Positions 35,324-43,744 of a DNA stretch of 64,000 nt are shown here, piece after piece (position 1 is the stretch's first letter; the number at the start of each line of letters is the position of its first letter). Source of the DNA: Campylobacter porcelli (GTDB taxonomy: Bacteria; Campylobacterota; Campylobacteria; Campylobacterales; Campylobacteraceae); assembly GCF_002139855.1 (NCBI RefSeq), contig NZ_CP018789.1, positions 620,001 through 684,000 of the forward strand. Reading direction: 5' to 3'. Made by a program: the position numbers and the translations under genes. The notes under the pieces are model-generated. The model had not been told where the DNA came from. It searched no databases and saw only the letters and a list, made by a program, of their open reading frames with translations.

Positions 35324-36316
35324 ATGTTAAATTTAAATAGTAAGATTAGGGCTTTTGCTGAGTGGGAAGCTCAAGAGCTTTTGATGCTTAGCATACCGCA
35401 TAGTAAGAGTGATTGGGCATTATATCTAGATGAAATTTTAGATAGCTATGAAGAGCTAGTAAGGGTGGTTAGTAGCTATCAAAAAGTGCTATTGATAGCG
35501 CCGAATTTAAGTGATTTTGATAGGTTTAAAAAGTATAAAAATTGCGAATTTTTCCAAGTTGATACCGATGATACTTGGATTAGAGATTATGGTGCTATCG
35601 ATGTTCAAAGGGCTGATGAGATAATTAGCTATAATTTTAAATTTAACGCTTGGGGTGGCAAATTTAGTAGTAGTAAAGATAACGCAGTAAATGCAAAATT
35701 ATTTAAGCATTTTGGCGGAGTTTTACAAGATGTGGATTTGATATTAGAAGGTGGGAGTGTAGAATTTGATGGCAATGGAGTGATGCTAACTACTACTGAG
35801 TGTTTATTAAATGATAATAGAAATAATTTAAGCAAATTTGAGCTAGAAAATAGATTAAAATCCCTATTTGGGCTAGAGAAAATAATCTGGCTAGAACATG
35901 GTTTTATAAAAGGCGATGATACCGATAGCCACATAGATACTCTAGCTAGATTTATAGCCCCAAATATTGTAGCTTACGCAGCTTGTGATGATGAGAGCGA
36001 TGAGCATTATGTGGAGTTAAATTTAATGAAAAGAGAGCTAGAATCGGCTGGATTTGAGCTTGTGGGATTAAACTTACCCAAACCAATCTACTATAATGGC
36101 AGACGCCTTGGGGCGACATATTGTAATTTTATATTTATAAATGGTGCTGTAATCGTGCCGACATATGGGGATAAAAACGCTGATGAAAACGCTATAAATG
36201 CTCTTAAAAAAGCAATTCCAAATAGGGATATAATAGGCGTGGATAGTAGGGTGTTTATTAGACAAAATGGTAGCTTACACTGCTCAAGTCAAAATAGATA
36301 TAAAAGGATAGAATAA
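35324..36316 (+). CDS. aguA: Agmatine deiminase AguA
   Basis: AguA hydrolyses agmatine to N-carbamoylputrescine and ammonia. The 330-residue protein of the peptidyl-arginine deiminase fold shows FAEWEAQELLMLSIPH at the start, VDTDDTWIRDYGAI, LEGGSVEFDGNG, GDDTDSHIDTLARF (catalytic His and Asp), and the catalytic Cys in NGSLHCSSQN near the C-terminus. It overlaps the start of aguB by one base. Together they form the agmatine route to putrescine, as in C. jejuni. The 121-base gap before it is AT-rich and divergent from the MBOAT gene. Confidence 0.95.
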   Translation: MLNLNSKIRAFAEWEAQELLMLSIPHSKSDWALYLDEILDSYEELVRVVSSYQKVLLIAPNLSDFDRFKKYKNCEFFQVDTDDTWIRDYGAIDVQRADEIISYNFKFNAWGGKFSSSKDNAVNAKLFKHFGGVLQDVDLILEGGSVEFDGNGVMLTTTECLLNDNRNNLSKFELENRLKSLFGLEKIIWLEHGFIKGDDTDSHIDTLARFIAPNIVAYAACDDESDEHYVELNLMKRELESAGFELVGLNLPKPIYYNGRRLGATYCNFIFINGAVIVPTYGDKNADENAINALKKAIPNRDIIGVDSRVFIRQNGSLHCSSQNRYKRIE

Positions 36317-37182
36317 TGAAAGTAGCGCTAATTTCGCATAGATATTATGGCAATAAAGATAGCACGATTAACCACACAACGCAGATGATCCAAAAGGCTG
36401 CTAGAGATGGAGCGCAGCTTGTAGTGCTTCAAGAGCTCCATCAAGGGGCGTATTTTTGTCAAGATGAAAATGTGGATAAATTTGATTTAGCAAATGATTA
36501 TCAAAAGGATAAAATTTACTGGGCTAATGTAGCTAAGGATAATAAAGTGGTGCTGGTAACTTCGCTATTTGAAAAGCGAAGCGAGGGGCTATATCATAAC
36601 ACTTCAGTTGTATTTGATAGCGATGGAAAAGAGGCTGGTATATATAGAAAAATGCATATTCCAGATGATCCAAATTTCTATGAAAAATTCTATTTTACGC
36701 CTGGGGATTTAGGCTTTAAGCCTATTGATACTAGTTTAGGAAGGCTTGGAGTGCTTGTTTGCTGGGATCAGTGGTATCCAGAAGCTGCTAGATTAATGGC
36801 TTTAAGTGGGGCTAAATTATTAATATATCCAACTGCGATTGGGTGGTTTGACTCTGATGATGAAGAGACAAAATCAGCCCAACTAGAGGCTTGGGTAGCA
36901 GTCCAAAGGGGTCATGCTGTGGCAAATAATATCCCTGTAATTAGCGTTAATCGTGTGGGTTTTGAAAGCGATGAGTGTGGCGGTGGGATTAAATTTTGGG
37001 GAAATAGCTTTGTTTTTGACGCTCAAGGGGTAGAGCTATTTAGGTCAAATTCAACAGATGAAATCGTCCAAATAGTAGATATAGATATGCAAAAATGCGA
37101 GCAAATCCGAAGGTGGTGGCCATTTTTAAGAGACAGAAGGGTTGAGTCTTATGGAGATATTACAAGGAGATTTATAGATTAA
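36316..37182 (+). CDS. aguB: N-carbamoylputrescine amidase AguB
   Basis: AguB splits N-carbamoylputrescine to putrescine, ammonia and CO2. The 288-residue nitrilase-fold protein has the catalytic triad Glu in LVVLQELHQGAYFC, Lys in YRKMHIPDDPNF and Cys in LGVLVCWDQWYPEAARL. WGNSFVFDAQG and RRWWPFLRDRR are family-typical. It is translationally coupled to aguA. Its end overlaps the convergent metalloprotease gene by 11 bases. Confidence 0.96.
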   Translation: MKVALISHRYYGNKDSTINHTTQMIQKAARDGAQLVVLQELHQGAYFCQDENVDKFDLANDYQKDKIYWANVAKDNKVVLVTSLFEKRSEGLYHNTSVVFDSDGKEAGIYRKMHIPDDPNFYEKFYFTPGDLGFKPIDTSLGRLGVLVCWDQWYPEAARLMALSGAKLLIYPTAIGWFDSDDEETKSAQLEAWVAVQRGHAVANNIPVISVNRVGFESDECGGGIKFWGNSFVFDAQGVELFRSNSTDEIVQIVDIDMQKCEQIRRWWPFLRDRRVESYGDITRRFID

Positions 37183-37768
37183 GTCTAGATTTAAAATCAG
37201 CCATTAAAGATGCGATAAAATCATAAAATTCCTTTTGGTGGTGCGGATAGATTAGGTGAGCTAACTCGTGAAGCACCACATACTCTATAAATTTAATATC
37301 TCTTTGAATGAGATTTGAACTAAAATTCAAATATCCCTTTTTACTATTACAACTACCCCATCTAGTAGTCATCTTTTTAATCCTAATAGCATTTATCTCT
37401 TTGCCTATTTTAGGGCTATAAATAGCGATATATTGGCTTATTAGCTCTTTTAGCTTTTCGTTGGCGTAATGATTTAGAGTTTGTAAATCTGGAGTAAATA
37501 TATAATCATCGCTAAATTTAAACTCATTAGATATTTGGATTTTATAGCTTTTACCTAGGAATTTTATCAGATTTGGATCGTTTTTTGGGATTTTTGATAG
37601 GGTCTTTTCTATCCAAATAGAGTGAGTTTTGATAAAGTTGTCTATTTGAAATTTAGTAGCGTAAAGTGGAGCTATGAGCTTAATATCACCAGTTGAAGTA
37701 ATCTTTAGGCGTAAATATTTAACACGCTTTTTTATGCACTCTATCTTAAATTTCCCATACTCTATCAA
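37172..37768 (-). CDS. YgjP-like zinc metallopeptidase
   Basis: This 198-residue protein belongs to the YgjP/DUF45 group related to SprT and M48 peptidases. The C-terminal domain has TTRWGSCNSKKGYLNFS and the zinc site VVLHELAHLIYPHHQKEF (HELAH plus third ligand region). No membrane segment or signal peptide is seen. The substrate is not known for this group. It is a lone leftward gene between the aguAB pair and the mobile-element island, and overlaps aguB by 11 bases. Confidence 0.87.
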   Translation of the reverse strand: MIEYGKFKIECIKKRVKYLRLKITSTGDIKLIAPLYATKFQIDNFIKTHSIWIEKTLSKIPKNDPNLIKFLGKSYKIQISNEFKFSDDYIFTPDLQTLNHYANEKLKELISQYIAIYSPKIGKEINAIRIKKMTTRWGSCNSKKGYLNFSSNLIQRDIKFIEYVVLHELAHLIYPHHQKEFYDFIASLMADFKSRLNL

Positions 37769-37869
37769 GATATCTCCCCTTTATCAAATGGGACATTTTA
37801 TCTAAATTTTAGATATTTTTGGCTGAATTTAGCTCTATTAAAAACCAAAGCGGAAAAAGAGCTGAAACT

Positions 37870-40800
37870 ATGAAGGCAAACTTCATAATAGAAAAGCTCA
37901 AGCCTTTAATACCAAGATTAGGCAATAATGAAGCCTTAAAACTACACTTAAATAGAGCCATTTTAAATGCTAATGGCGACTTTAAACTAGCGATTAAAAA
38001 TATTGAGAATATCCCAGATGGCAACTTGCCAACGCCTACAAGAAATCTCTTAAATGAGTTTAAAAATGCGTTAAAAGATATAGAACAAGTGGTTAAATCT
38101 CAAGCTAATGAGCCAACGCAAATTAAGGCTGAAAATCAAGTAAATTTATCTAAAACCAAAGAGCCAACGCAAGAGCCAGTAAAAGCTGAAGCTAAAAAAG
38201 AAGCTGAAAATTTAGCTCAGTATCGCAAAGATATCGAAACTAAGTATAACATTAATCCTATAAAAGAATTCGGCACTAATTACGCTGAGTTTTACCACGA
38301 TGGGGCAAATGCCATTAGAAAGCTTTTAGTTGAAAGACAAGGGCAAGTAGCTGGAGCGTTTGAGAGAAAAGAGCTAGGGGATATAGATTTAGTGTGGGGA
38401 GAAGCTAAAGCTGCAAATGGCGATATAAAAGGGTATGGGCTTAGCAAGATAGAAGCTAAGCACCTTAATGACTTTGCTAGTTTTTACGGCGATACACCAC
38501 AAGAGAAATTAATAAATGGCTTAAATGAGATTATAAAAAATGGCAAAATTATAAATGAAAACGGCGTAGATACTATATGGTATAAAAAAGATAATGATTA
38601 TTATTTAATCGGTCTTAGCAAGGGCTTTTATAATAAAGGGGATAATAACTGGATTATTACAGCGTATGAAAAAACTAACCTAAGTATAGATAAAAAAGCT
38701 AGAATAGATAAAGCTTTAAAAGGTGGCGACAGCAAGACCATTTCCGCTTATGCTGAAATTAAAAGCTCAAAGACACCTAAGCTAACCACCGCTGAGAATT
38801 CTACCACAACGGTTAATAAAAGTCAAGCCAAAAATATGATGGGTGGCTTTAGCACTATGGCGATGGAAAAGGCTATATTACACCTAGGTAGTGGAGCTGC
38901 AGGTGGAGCGATAAATGCTAATGCTGAGCAAGACCCAGACAAAAAGGCTGAAGCATTTCTCAAGGGATTTTTACTAGGAGCTGGTGGCTCAGTTGGGGCT
39001 ATAAAAATGCTAGAAAATTCAGCCAAATTAGCCCCACAATTGGCACGAATTAGCCAAAGATTAGCCAATGATTTACCTGTGATTTTAAATGATAGACCTG
39101 ATATTGTGGGTAAAGCCCTAGGTAAAACACCAAAGGATAATTATAATTATATTTTTGGCGGAGAGAACGCAATCGGAGCAAATAAGGCTAAACTAAAAAC
39201 CGCTAGGGAGATGGTAAAAAATGGAGCAGATGAGAGCCAAATATGGACTAAAACTGGCTGGTATAAAGACATTGATGGCAAATGGAAGTTTGAGATAAAT
39301 CCGCTTGGTGGCAAGTTTAAAAAAGTAATAAAAGATTTGTTTGACGCTAAGGCTTTTAAAGAAAAAAATAGAGAAAAACTAGAAGTCTTACAAGATAGAG
39401 CTAAAATAAATGATAAATACCAAACCAATCTAAATAACTTAAACGCTACTTTAAGCCAACAAGCTAGTATTATCACAAAGGCAAAAGATGGTTTAAAGCT
39501 TAGCGAAGTGCTAGATGATAAAAAGCTCTTTAATGCTTATCCACAGCTAAGAGATTTGAAAGTAAGATTTGATGAACTTGATAGCCAAATGTCTATGTAT
39601 GATGGATATTACAATAAAACGCTTGATGAAATAGTTTTAAACTCTAAGCTATATAATAAGCCTGAAATGCTAAGAAGCATTTTATACCACGAAATACAAC
39701 ATAAAATCCAAAGTATAGAGGGCTTTGCTAGTGGCGGTGGCTATTTTTCTGATATAACAAAGGTTGAAAAACTTCTAGAAAAATACCCTAATGATGCTGA
39801 CTTGCAAAATCTATATGATGGGCTAAAATATAACTATGTATCTGATAGTGCTGAGTATAATGTATATCGCAAATTAGCTGGTGAAGCAGAAGCTAGAAAT
39901 GTCCAAACTAGGCTAACTGCTAATAGCAAAGAACACCCTAATAAAACCTTAGATATCAATCCAAATGAGCGAATAGTTAAGTTTGATAGCGATATGAGTG
40001 CTAGTTATACTCCAAATTCTAGCGTTTTGAAAGAACAAAAAGATAAGCTAGGCATAGAACTAGCAAATATGGATGAAAAAGCACAAGCAGATACTATAAA
40101 ATTGTATGAAAATGCCAAAAGCGCAGATGAAAAACACAACGCTTTAAAAATGGCAATGCTCTCAAATAGAAGTGATGAATTTCGCCCTATTAGCCATATT
40201 AATTTAAGTGATATAAGTGATAAAGAAGCGCAAGATTTAGCAAAAAAAATACAAAAACATTATTCTAGTGCTGATTTTAGTCTTTATAATGGTGGAGAAT
40301 ATTATACAATAAGCAATCGTGGCAAAGGCAAAATCGCTCGTGGGTATGAAGCCATAAAAGAGTATGATTATATAAATAAAGCTGAATATCTAGCAGTAGC
40401 TGGGAAACTTGATTATTACTTTAATAACTCTAGATTTTTAGGCAAACATCGTGACCTTAGAAGTGATAATGATTTAACTGATATACTGTTTTTTAGAAGT
40501 GATGCCAAAATACACGGCAATAATGTTCAAATACTTTTTACACTAAAAGAAGTAAATAAGGGTGTCCAAAAAGGCAAAAGAGTATATGCTATGGGAATAA
40601 CACTAGCAGATGATGCTGGGAAGTTAATACGACTGGACAGCGACGCCCTCCCAGCTACTAGCGGAGCGACACACGCAACAGGCAGCCCGACTGCTACACC
40701 CGCTACCGCAAGTAATGGTGTTGATTTTAGCGCAAATTCAAAGATTAGTCAAGACTTGCCAAAATGGGCTGATAAATTTAAAGCAAAAATGACAAAAATG

Positions 40801-41547
40801 GGTCAAGAATATAGCGATGAAAAAATTGCTAACTTAGCAAACTGGCATAAAGATAGCCACCCAGCTACAAAAGAAAAAGACGGCTCACCAAAGGTGTTTT
40901 ATCACGGCACTAACGCAAATTTTGATGCTTTTGACATAAATAAATTAAAGGGTAGTTGGCTAGGTAAAAGCTTTTATTTTACAGATACTAAACAAAAAGC
41001 AAAAGGCTATGGCAAAAATGTAATGTCGATATATTTAAATATCAAAAATCCTTATATCTCAAAAGCAATTGATAATTATGGCTTTGTAAAAGAAGTCAAA
41101 GAGCAATTTAATGTAAAAGAAAATTATGGCGAATTTGACCCAGCACAAGTGCTAAAAGAACACGGCTATGATGGCGTAGTATATAAAGATTGGAATGATG
41201 ATATAGGCTATATATACACAGCTTTTAGCCCAAATCAAATAAAAAGTATAAGCAATAATGGGGCGTTTAATCCAAATTCAAATATGATGGGTGCATACAC
41301 CAAAGTAGGGCTACCTATCGCTCTTGTTGGTGGTGGGCTTGGATATATGGGAACTCAAAGTATAGTAGATGGATATAAAAACAAAGATACCGCAAATCAA
41401 ACTAGAGCCAAACAATACGCTAAATTTCTAGCTGAAGCTAAAGAGCCAACGCAAGTTGCCCCAAATGAGCTTTATAAGGCTTATAAAAAGGCTAAAAAAG
41501 ATATAGAAAAACCAACCAAAAAAAATCCGCATTTGTCGGATAGATAA
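37870..41547 (+). CDS. Large polyvalent mobile-element protein with toxin-like domains
   Basis: A protein of about 1,225 residues, or 1,242 if it starts at TTG 37819; I prefer ATG 37870 (AAGAG upstream). From the N-terminus: a helical region with EPTQ linkers; a DUF3519/barnase-EndoU-like nuclease segment (FYHDGANAIRKLLVERQGQV, GAFERKELGDIDLVWGEA); a glycine-rich, possibly membrane-active stretch (HLGSGAAGGAIN, LLGAGGSVGAIK); a HEIQH zinc-peptidase-like domain (about residue 607); a second nuclease-like segment (FFRSDAKIHGNNVQILFTL); and an ADP-ribosyltransferase-like domain (KVFYHGTNANFDAF, KSFYFTDTKQKAKGYG, YDGVVYKDW). Such collages are carried by phages and conjugative elements and are thought to enter the recipient. 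No structural or conjugation genes remain beside it. Domain names are by pattern. Confidence 0.75.
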   Translation: MKANFIIEKLKPLIPRLGNNEALKLHLNRAILNANGDFKLAIKNIENIPDGNLPTPTRNLLNEFKNALKDIEQVVKSQANEPTQIKAENQVNLSKTKEPTQEPVKAEAKKEAENLAQYRKDIETKYNINPIKEFGTNYAEFYHDGANAIRKLLVERQGQVAGAFERKELGDIDLVWGEAKAANGDIKGYGLSKIEAKHLNDFASFYGDTPQEKLINGLNEIIKNGKIINENGVDTIWYKKDNDYYLIGLSKGFYNKGDNNWIITAYEKTNLSIDKKARIDKALKGGDSKTISAYAEIKSSKTPKLTTAENSTTTVNKSQAKNMMGGFSTMAMEKAILHLGSGAAGGAINANAEQDPDKKAEAFLKGFLLGAGGSVGAIKMLENSAKLAPQLARISQRLANDLPVILNDRPDIVGKALGKTPKDNYNYIFGGENAIGANKAKLKTAREMVKNGADESQIWTKTGWYKDIDGKWKFEINPLGGKFKKVIKDLFDAKAFKEKNREKLEVLQDRAKINDKYQTNLNNLNATLSQQASIITKAKDGLKLSEVLDDKKLFNAYPQLRDLKVRFDELDSQMSMYDGYYNKTLDEIVLNSKLYNKPEMLRSILYHEIQHKIQSIEGFASGGGYFSDITKVEKLLEKYPNDADLQNLYDGLKYNYVSDSAEYNVYRKLAGEAEARNVQTRLTANSKEHPNKTLDINPNERIVKFDSDMSASYTPNSSVLKEQKDKLGIELANMDEKAQADTIKLYENAKSADEKHNALKMAMLSNRSDEFRPISHINLSDISDKEAQDLAKKIQKHYSSADFSLYNGGEYYTISNRGKGKIARGYEAIKEYDYINKAEYLAVAGKLDYYFNNSRFLGKHRDLRSDNDLTDILFFRSDAKIHGNNVQILFTLKEVNKGVQKGKRVYAMGITLADDAGKLIRLDSDALPATSGATHATGSPTATPATASNGVDFSANSKISQDLPKWADKFKAKMTKMGQEYSDEKIANLANWHKDSHPATKEKDGSPKVFYHGTNANFDAFDINKLKGSWLGKSFYFTDTKQKAKGYGKNVMSIYLNIKNPYISKAIDNYGFVKEVKEQFNVKENYGEFDPAQVLKEHGYDGVVYKDWNDDIGYIYTAFSPNQIKSISNNGAFNPNSNMMGAYTKVGLPIALVGGGLGYMGTQSIVDGYKNKDTANQTRAKQYAKFLAEAKEPTQVAPNELYKAYKKAKKDIEKPTKKNPHLSDR

Positions 41548-41625
41548 CTTAAGTAGGCGTGGCTCGTTAAATGATAAAATGGAGTGATAAAGATTAAATC
41601 CATCAATGTAAGCATAAACTCTCAT
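41548..41625 (-). pseudogene. Truncated NYN-domain ribonuclease gene (5' remnant)
   Basis: Read leftward from the ATG at 41625, the first 15 codons give MRVYAYIDGFNLYHS, the hallmark start of NYN-domain (PIN-like) ribonucleases, followed by NEPRLLK. The similarity then ends and the frame runs into the 3' end of the polyvalent-protein gene on the opposite strand. A full NYN gene would be about 200 codons. This is a decayed fragment left by a rearrangement. Confidence 0.6.
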
Positions 41626-41711
41626 AAGTCCAAGCCCCTAAAATTTAGAGGCTCGGTTAATAGCCGTAGCTATTAAGTTGAATATGAGAATATTATCAAA
41701 ATTTAGCTTAA

Positions 41712-41890
41712 AGGTGGGCTAAGGGAGTATTTAAACCCCTTGTAAAAGCCTTGTAATGTTGCCGTAAAGACTAGCTTGGCTCTAGCGAAGTTAAAATATG
41801 GGGAACCCCACGAAGTGGGGCTTTAGGTGGGTCAAGGGAGCGTAGCTCCTTGTCGCAAACGGCGACTTGTTGCCGTGCGAAGTTAAAATA
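41712..41890. repeat. Degenerate direct repeat with nested hairpins
   Basis: Two related units follow each other: 41712-41798 and 41825-41890. Both begin AGGTGGG, contain AAGGGAG and GTTGCCGT in the same order, and end GCGAAGTTAAAATA. Between and within them are hairpins: CCCCAC/GTGGGG (41806-41820), CAAGGGAGC/GCTCCTTG (41833-41852, one bulge) and GTCGC/GCGAC (41852-41866). With the NYN remnant this fills the 359-base gap between the two coding regions. Terminator, element-end or replication-linked functions are all possible. Confidence 0.6.
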
Positions 41891-41906
41891 AATAAAGGAT
41901 GAAAAA

Positions 41907-42367
41907 ATGCTGAATTTAGACACAAATAAGCTAATTAGCGATTATAAACAAATAGAAGCGTCAATCGTTAGTGAAAACTCAATATTTGCTAAGGTTATTA
42001 AATATCTTGATGATAGCTTTAATGATAAAACCCTAGCCCCAAAAGATAAGATAACAATCCAATCAAATCTGATGAGTGCGATGGCTATTAATCTAACAGC
42101 AAAAGCATTAGAAACGGCTTTAAACTGGCAACAAATCAATACCCAACTAGAACTATCAAAGCAAGAATTAGAGCTAAAAAAAGAACAAACCAATAGCCAA
42201 AAACTACTCTCAAATGCTGAAATTGAGTTTAACAAAGCAAGAACGGAGCTTGTAAAAGCTCAAACTTCTACCGAAAAGCAAAAAACGCCGCCGTAATGAG
42301 AGAAATAGCTAGTTACGACGACCAACTACGCACAAAAGAAGCTGAGATAATCACAAATGCGGTCTAA
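41907..42367 (+). pseudogene. Frameshifted coiled-coil protein of a mobile element
   Basis: The open frame 41907-42296 encodes 129 residues: a helical N-terminal part (SENSIFAKVIKYLDD) and a long Lys/Glu/Gln coiled coil ending EKQKTPP. A second frame starting 42296 continues in the same style for 24 residues (REIASYDDQLRTKEAEI) to a stop at 42367. Adding one A to the A6 tract at 42280-42285 would join them through KNAAVMREIASYDD, giving about 153 residues. I recognise the general look of small phage or element proteins in Campylobacter but no function. ATG with AAAGGATG upstream. Confidence 0.65.
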
Positions 42368-42402
42368 AATTTATATTAAACTCAATTTTAGCAATGCTTT
42401 TG

Positions 42403-42408
42403 TATAAT
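42403..42408 (+). promoter_or_regulatory. Extended -10 promoter for the MFS transporter gene
   Basis: TTTTGTATAAT ends at 42408: a perfect TATAAT preceded by TTTTG, the T-rich form usual in Campylobacter. It is 33 bases before the ATG of the transporter gene, which also has TAAGGGA as ribosome binding site. Confidence 0.65.
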
Positions 42409-42440
42409 GCTAGACTTATTTTTTTGCTTTAAGGGATAAT

Positions 42441-43736
42441 ATGGCTAGGTCATTTAGTAGATCAGATATTAGGATTTTAGGGCTTTCATCTCTTGGTGGA
42501 ATGCTTGAGTTTTATGATTTTATCATTTTTGTATTCTTTGCTTCTTATATATCTATACTATTTTTCCCTGCTGATCTAGATCCTTTTTGGGCTATTTTTA
42601 ATACCTATGGCACCTTTGCTGCTGGATATTTAGCTAGACCGCTTGGTGGTATTATTATGGCACATTTTGGGGATAAAAATGGCCGTAAAAATATGTTTAT
42701 GCTCTCTATTTTACTTATGGTAATTCCTACATTCTTATTAGGTATAATGCCTACATTTGAGAGTATTGGATATTTAGCACCTATAATTTTAGTGATTATT
42801 AGAATTTTACAAGGGGTTGCTATTGGTGGGGAGCTGCCTGGTGCTTGGGTATTTGTAAGTGAGCATGCACCTCGTGGGAAGCTATATACTAGCATAAGCG
42901 TTTTAACAGCAGCAGTAGTAGCTGGAATTTTACTAGGTAGTTTTGTAACTATGGTTGTTAAAAATATTTGGAGTGATGCTGAAATTCAAGATGGAATGTG
43001 GAGATTGCCATTTATTTTGGGTGGATTTTTTGGGATTATATCTATATACCTTAGAAGATATTTAAGCGAAACGCCGGTATTTAAAGAGATGCAAGCTAAA
43101 AATGAGCTAGATAATATCCCGATTAAATCTATATTTAAATTTCATAAAATTGATAGCATTGTATCTATGTTTATAACTTGGGTTTTAACTGGATGTATCG
43201 TGGTGCTTATACTCTTAATGCCAAATTTTATGCCAAAAGCATTTAGTGCTAATGGGGTAGAGCTTGGTCGTTTAACTACCATATATATGCAGATGGCTGC
43301 TATAGTGCTTTTGTGTTTTGGCTGTTTTGTGTATGGAAGGTTAAGTGATAAATATGGGATTGCAAAGAGCACTTTAGTATTAGCTTTGCTATTTTCAATT
43401 AGCGTATATGCTTATTTTGATGCGCTTTATAGTGGGGCGAGTTTTGAGATAGTTTTGGTTTTATATTTGCTTAGTGGATTACTAGCCTGTGTTGGGCCGT
43501 GTGGTGCGCCATTTTTGATGGTTGCTATATATCCTAATAAGCTTAGATTTAGTGGAATTTCATTTTCGTATAATATTGCTTATGCTATAGCTGGGGGCGT
43601 TACTACACCTTTTGCAACTGCGATGGTGTTTAAATTTGATCCTATGTATTTGGCGTATTATATGATTCTTCTTGGTTTTGTGGCTGTTGCTTGTAGTGTA
43701 TGGTTTATGTTTGCACGAAAAGATATTAATTTATAG
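42441..43736 (+). CDS. MFS transporter, metabolite:H+ symporter type
   Basis: A 431-residue inner-membrane transporter with about twelve membrane segments. The N-terminus GMLEFYDFIIFVFFASYI and the loop GGIIMAHFGDKNGRKNMFM (MFS signature between helices 2 and 3) match the MHS group that includes ProP, KgtP and ShiA. IRILQGVAIGGELPGAW is also characteristic. The substrate cannot be given by eye. It is followed after eight bases by an ABC-F gene. Confidence 0.9.
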   Translation: MARSFSRSDIRILGLSSLGGMLEFYDFIIFVFFASYISILFFPADLDPFWAIFNTYGTFAAGYLARPLGGIIMAHFGDKNGRKNMFMLSILLMVIPTFLLGIMPTFESIGYLAPIILVIIRILQGVAIGGELPGAWVFVSEHAPRGKLYTSISVLTAAVVAGILLGSFVTMVVKNIWSDAEIQDGMWRLPFILGGFFGIISIYLRRYLSETPVFKEMQAKNELDNIPIKSIFKFHKIDSIVSMFITWVLTGCIVVLILLMPNFMPKAFSANGVELGRLTTIYMQMAAIVLLCFGCFVYGRLSDKYGIAKSTLVLALLFSISVYAYFDALYSGASFEIVLVLYLLSGLLACVGPCGAPFLMVAIYPNKLRFSGISFSYNIAYAIAGGVTTPFATAMVFKFDPMYLAYYMILLGFVAVACSVWFMFARKDINL

Positions 43737-43744
43737 GAATTGAT

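Noticed and set aside
41712..41890. CRISPR array
   Set aside because: Only two degenerate units of different length with internal hairpins; no regular repeat-spacer pattern and no cas genes in the window.
37790..42370. Complete prophage or integrative element
   Set aside because: No integrase, terminase, capsid, tail or conjugation genes, and no convincing flanking direct repeats were found; it is at most a remnant.
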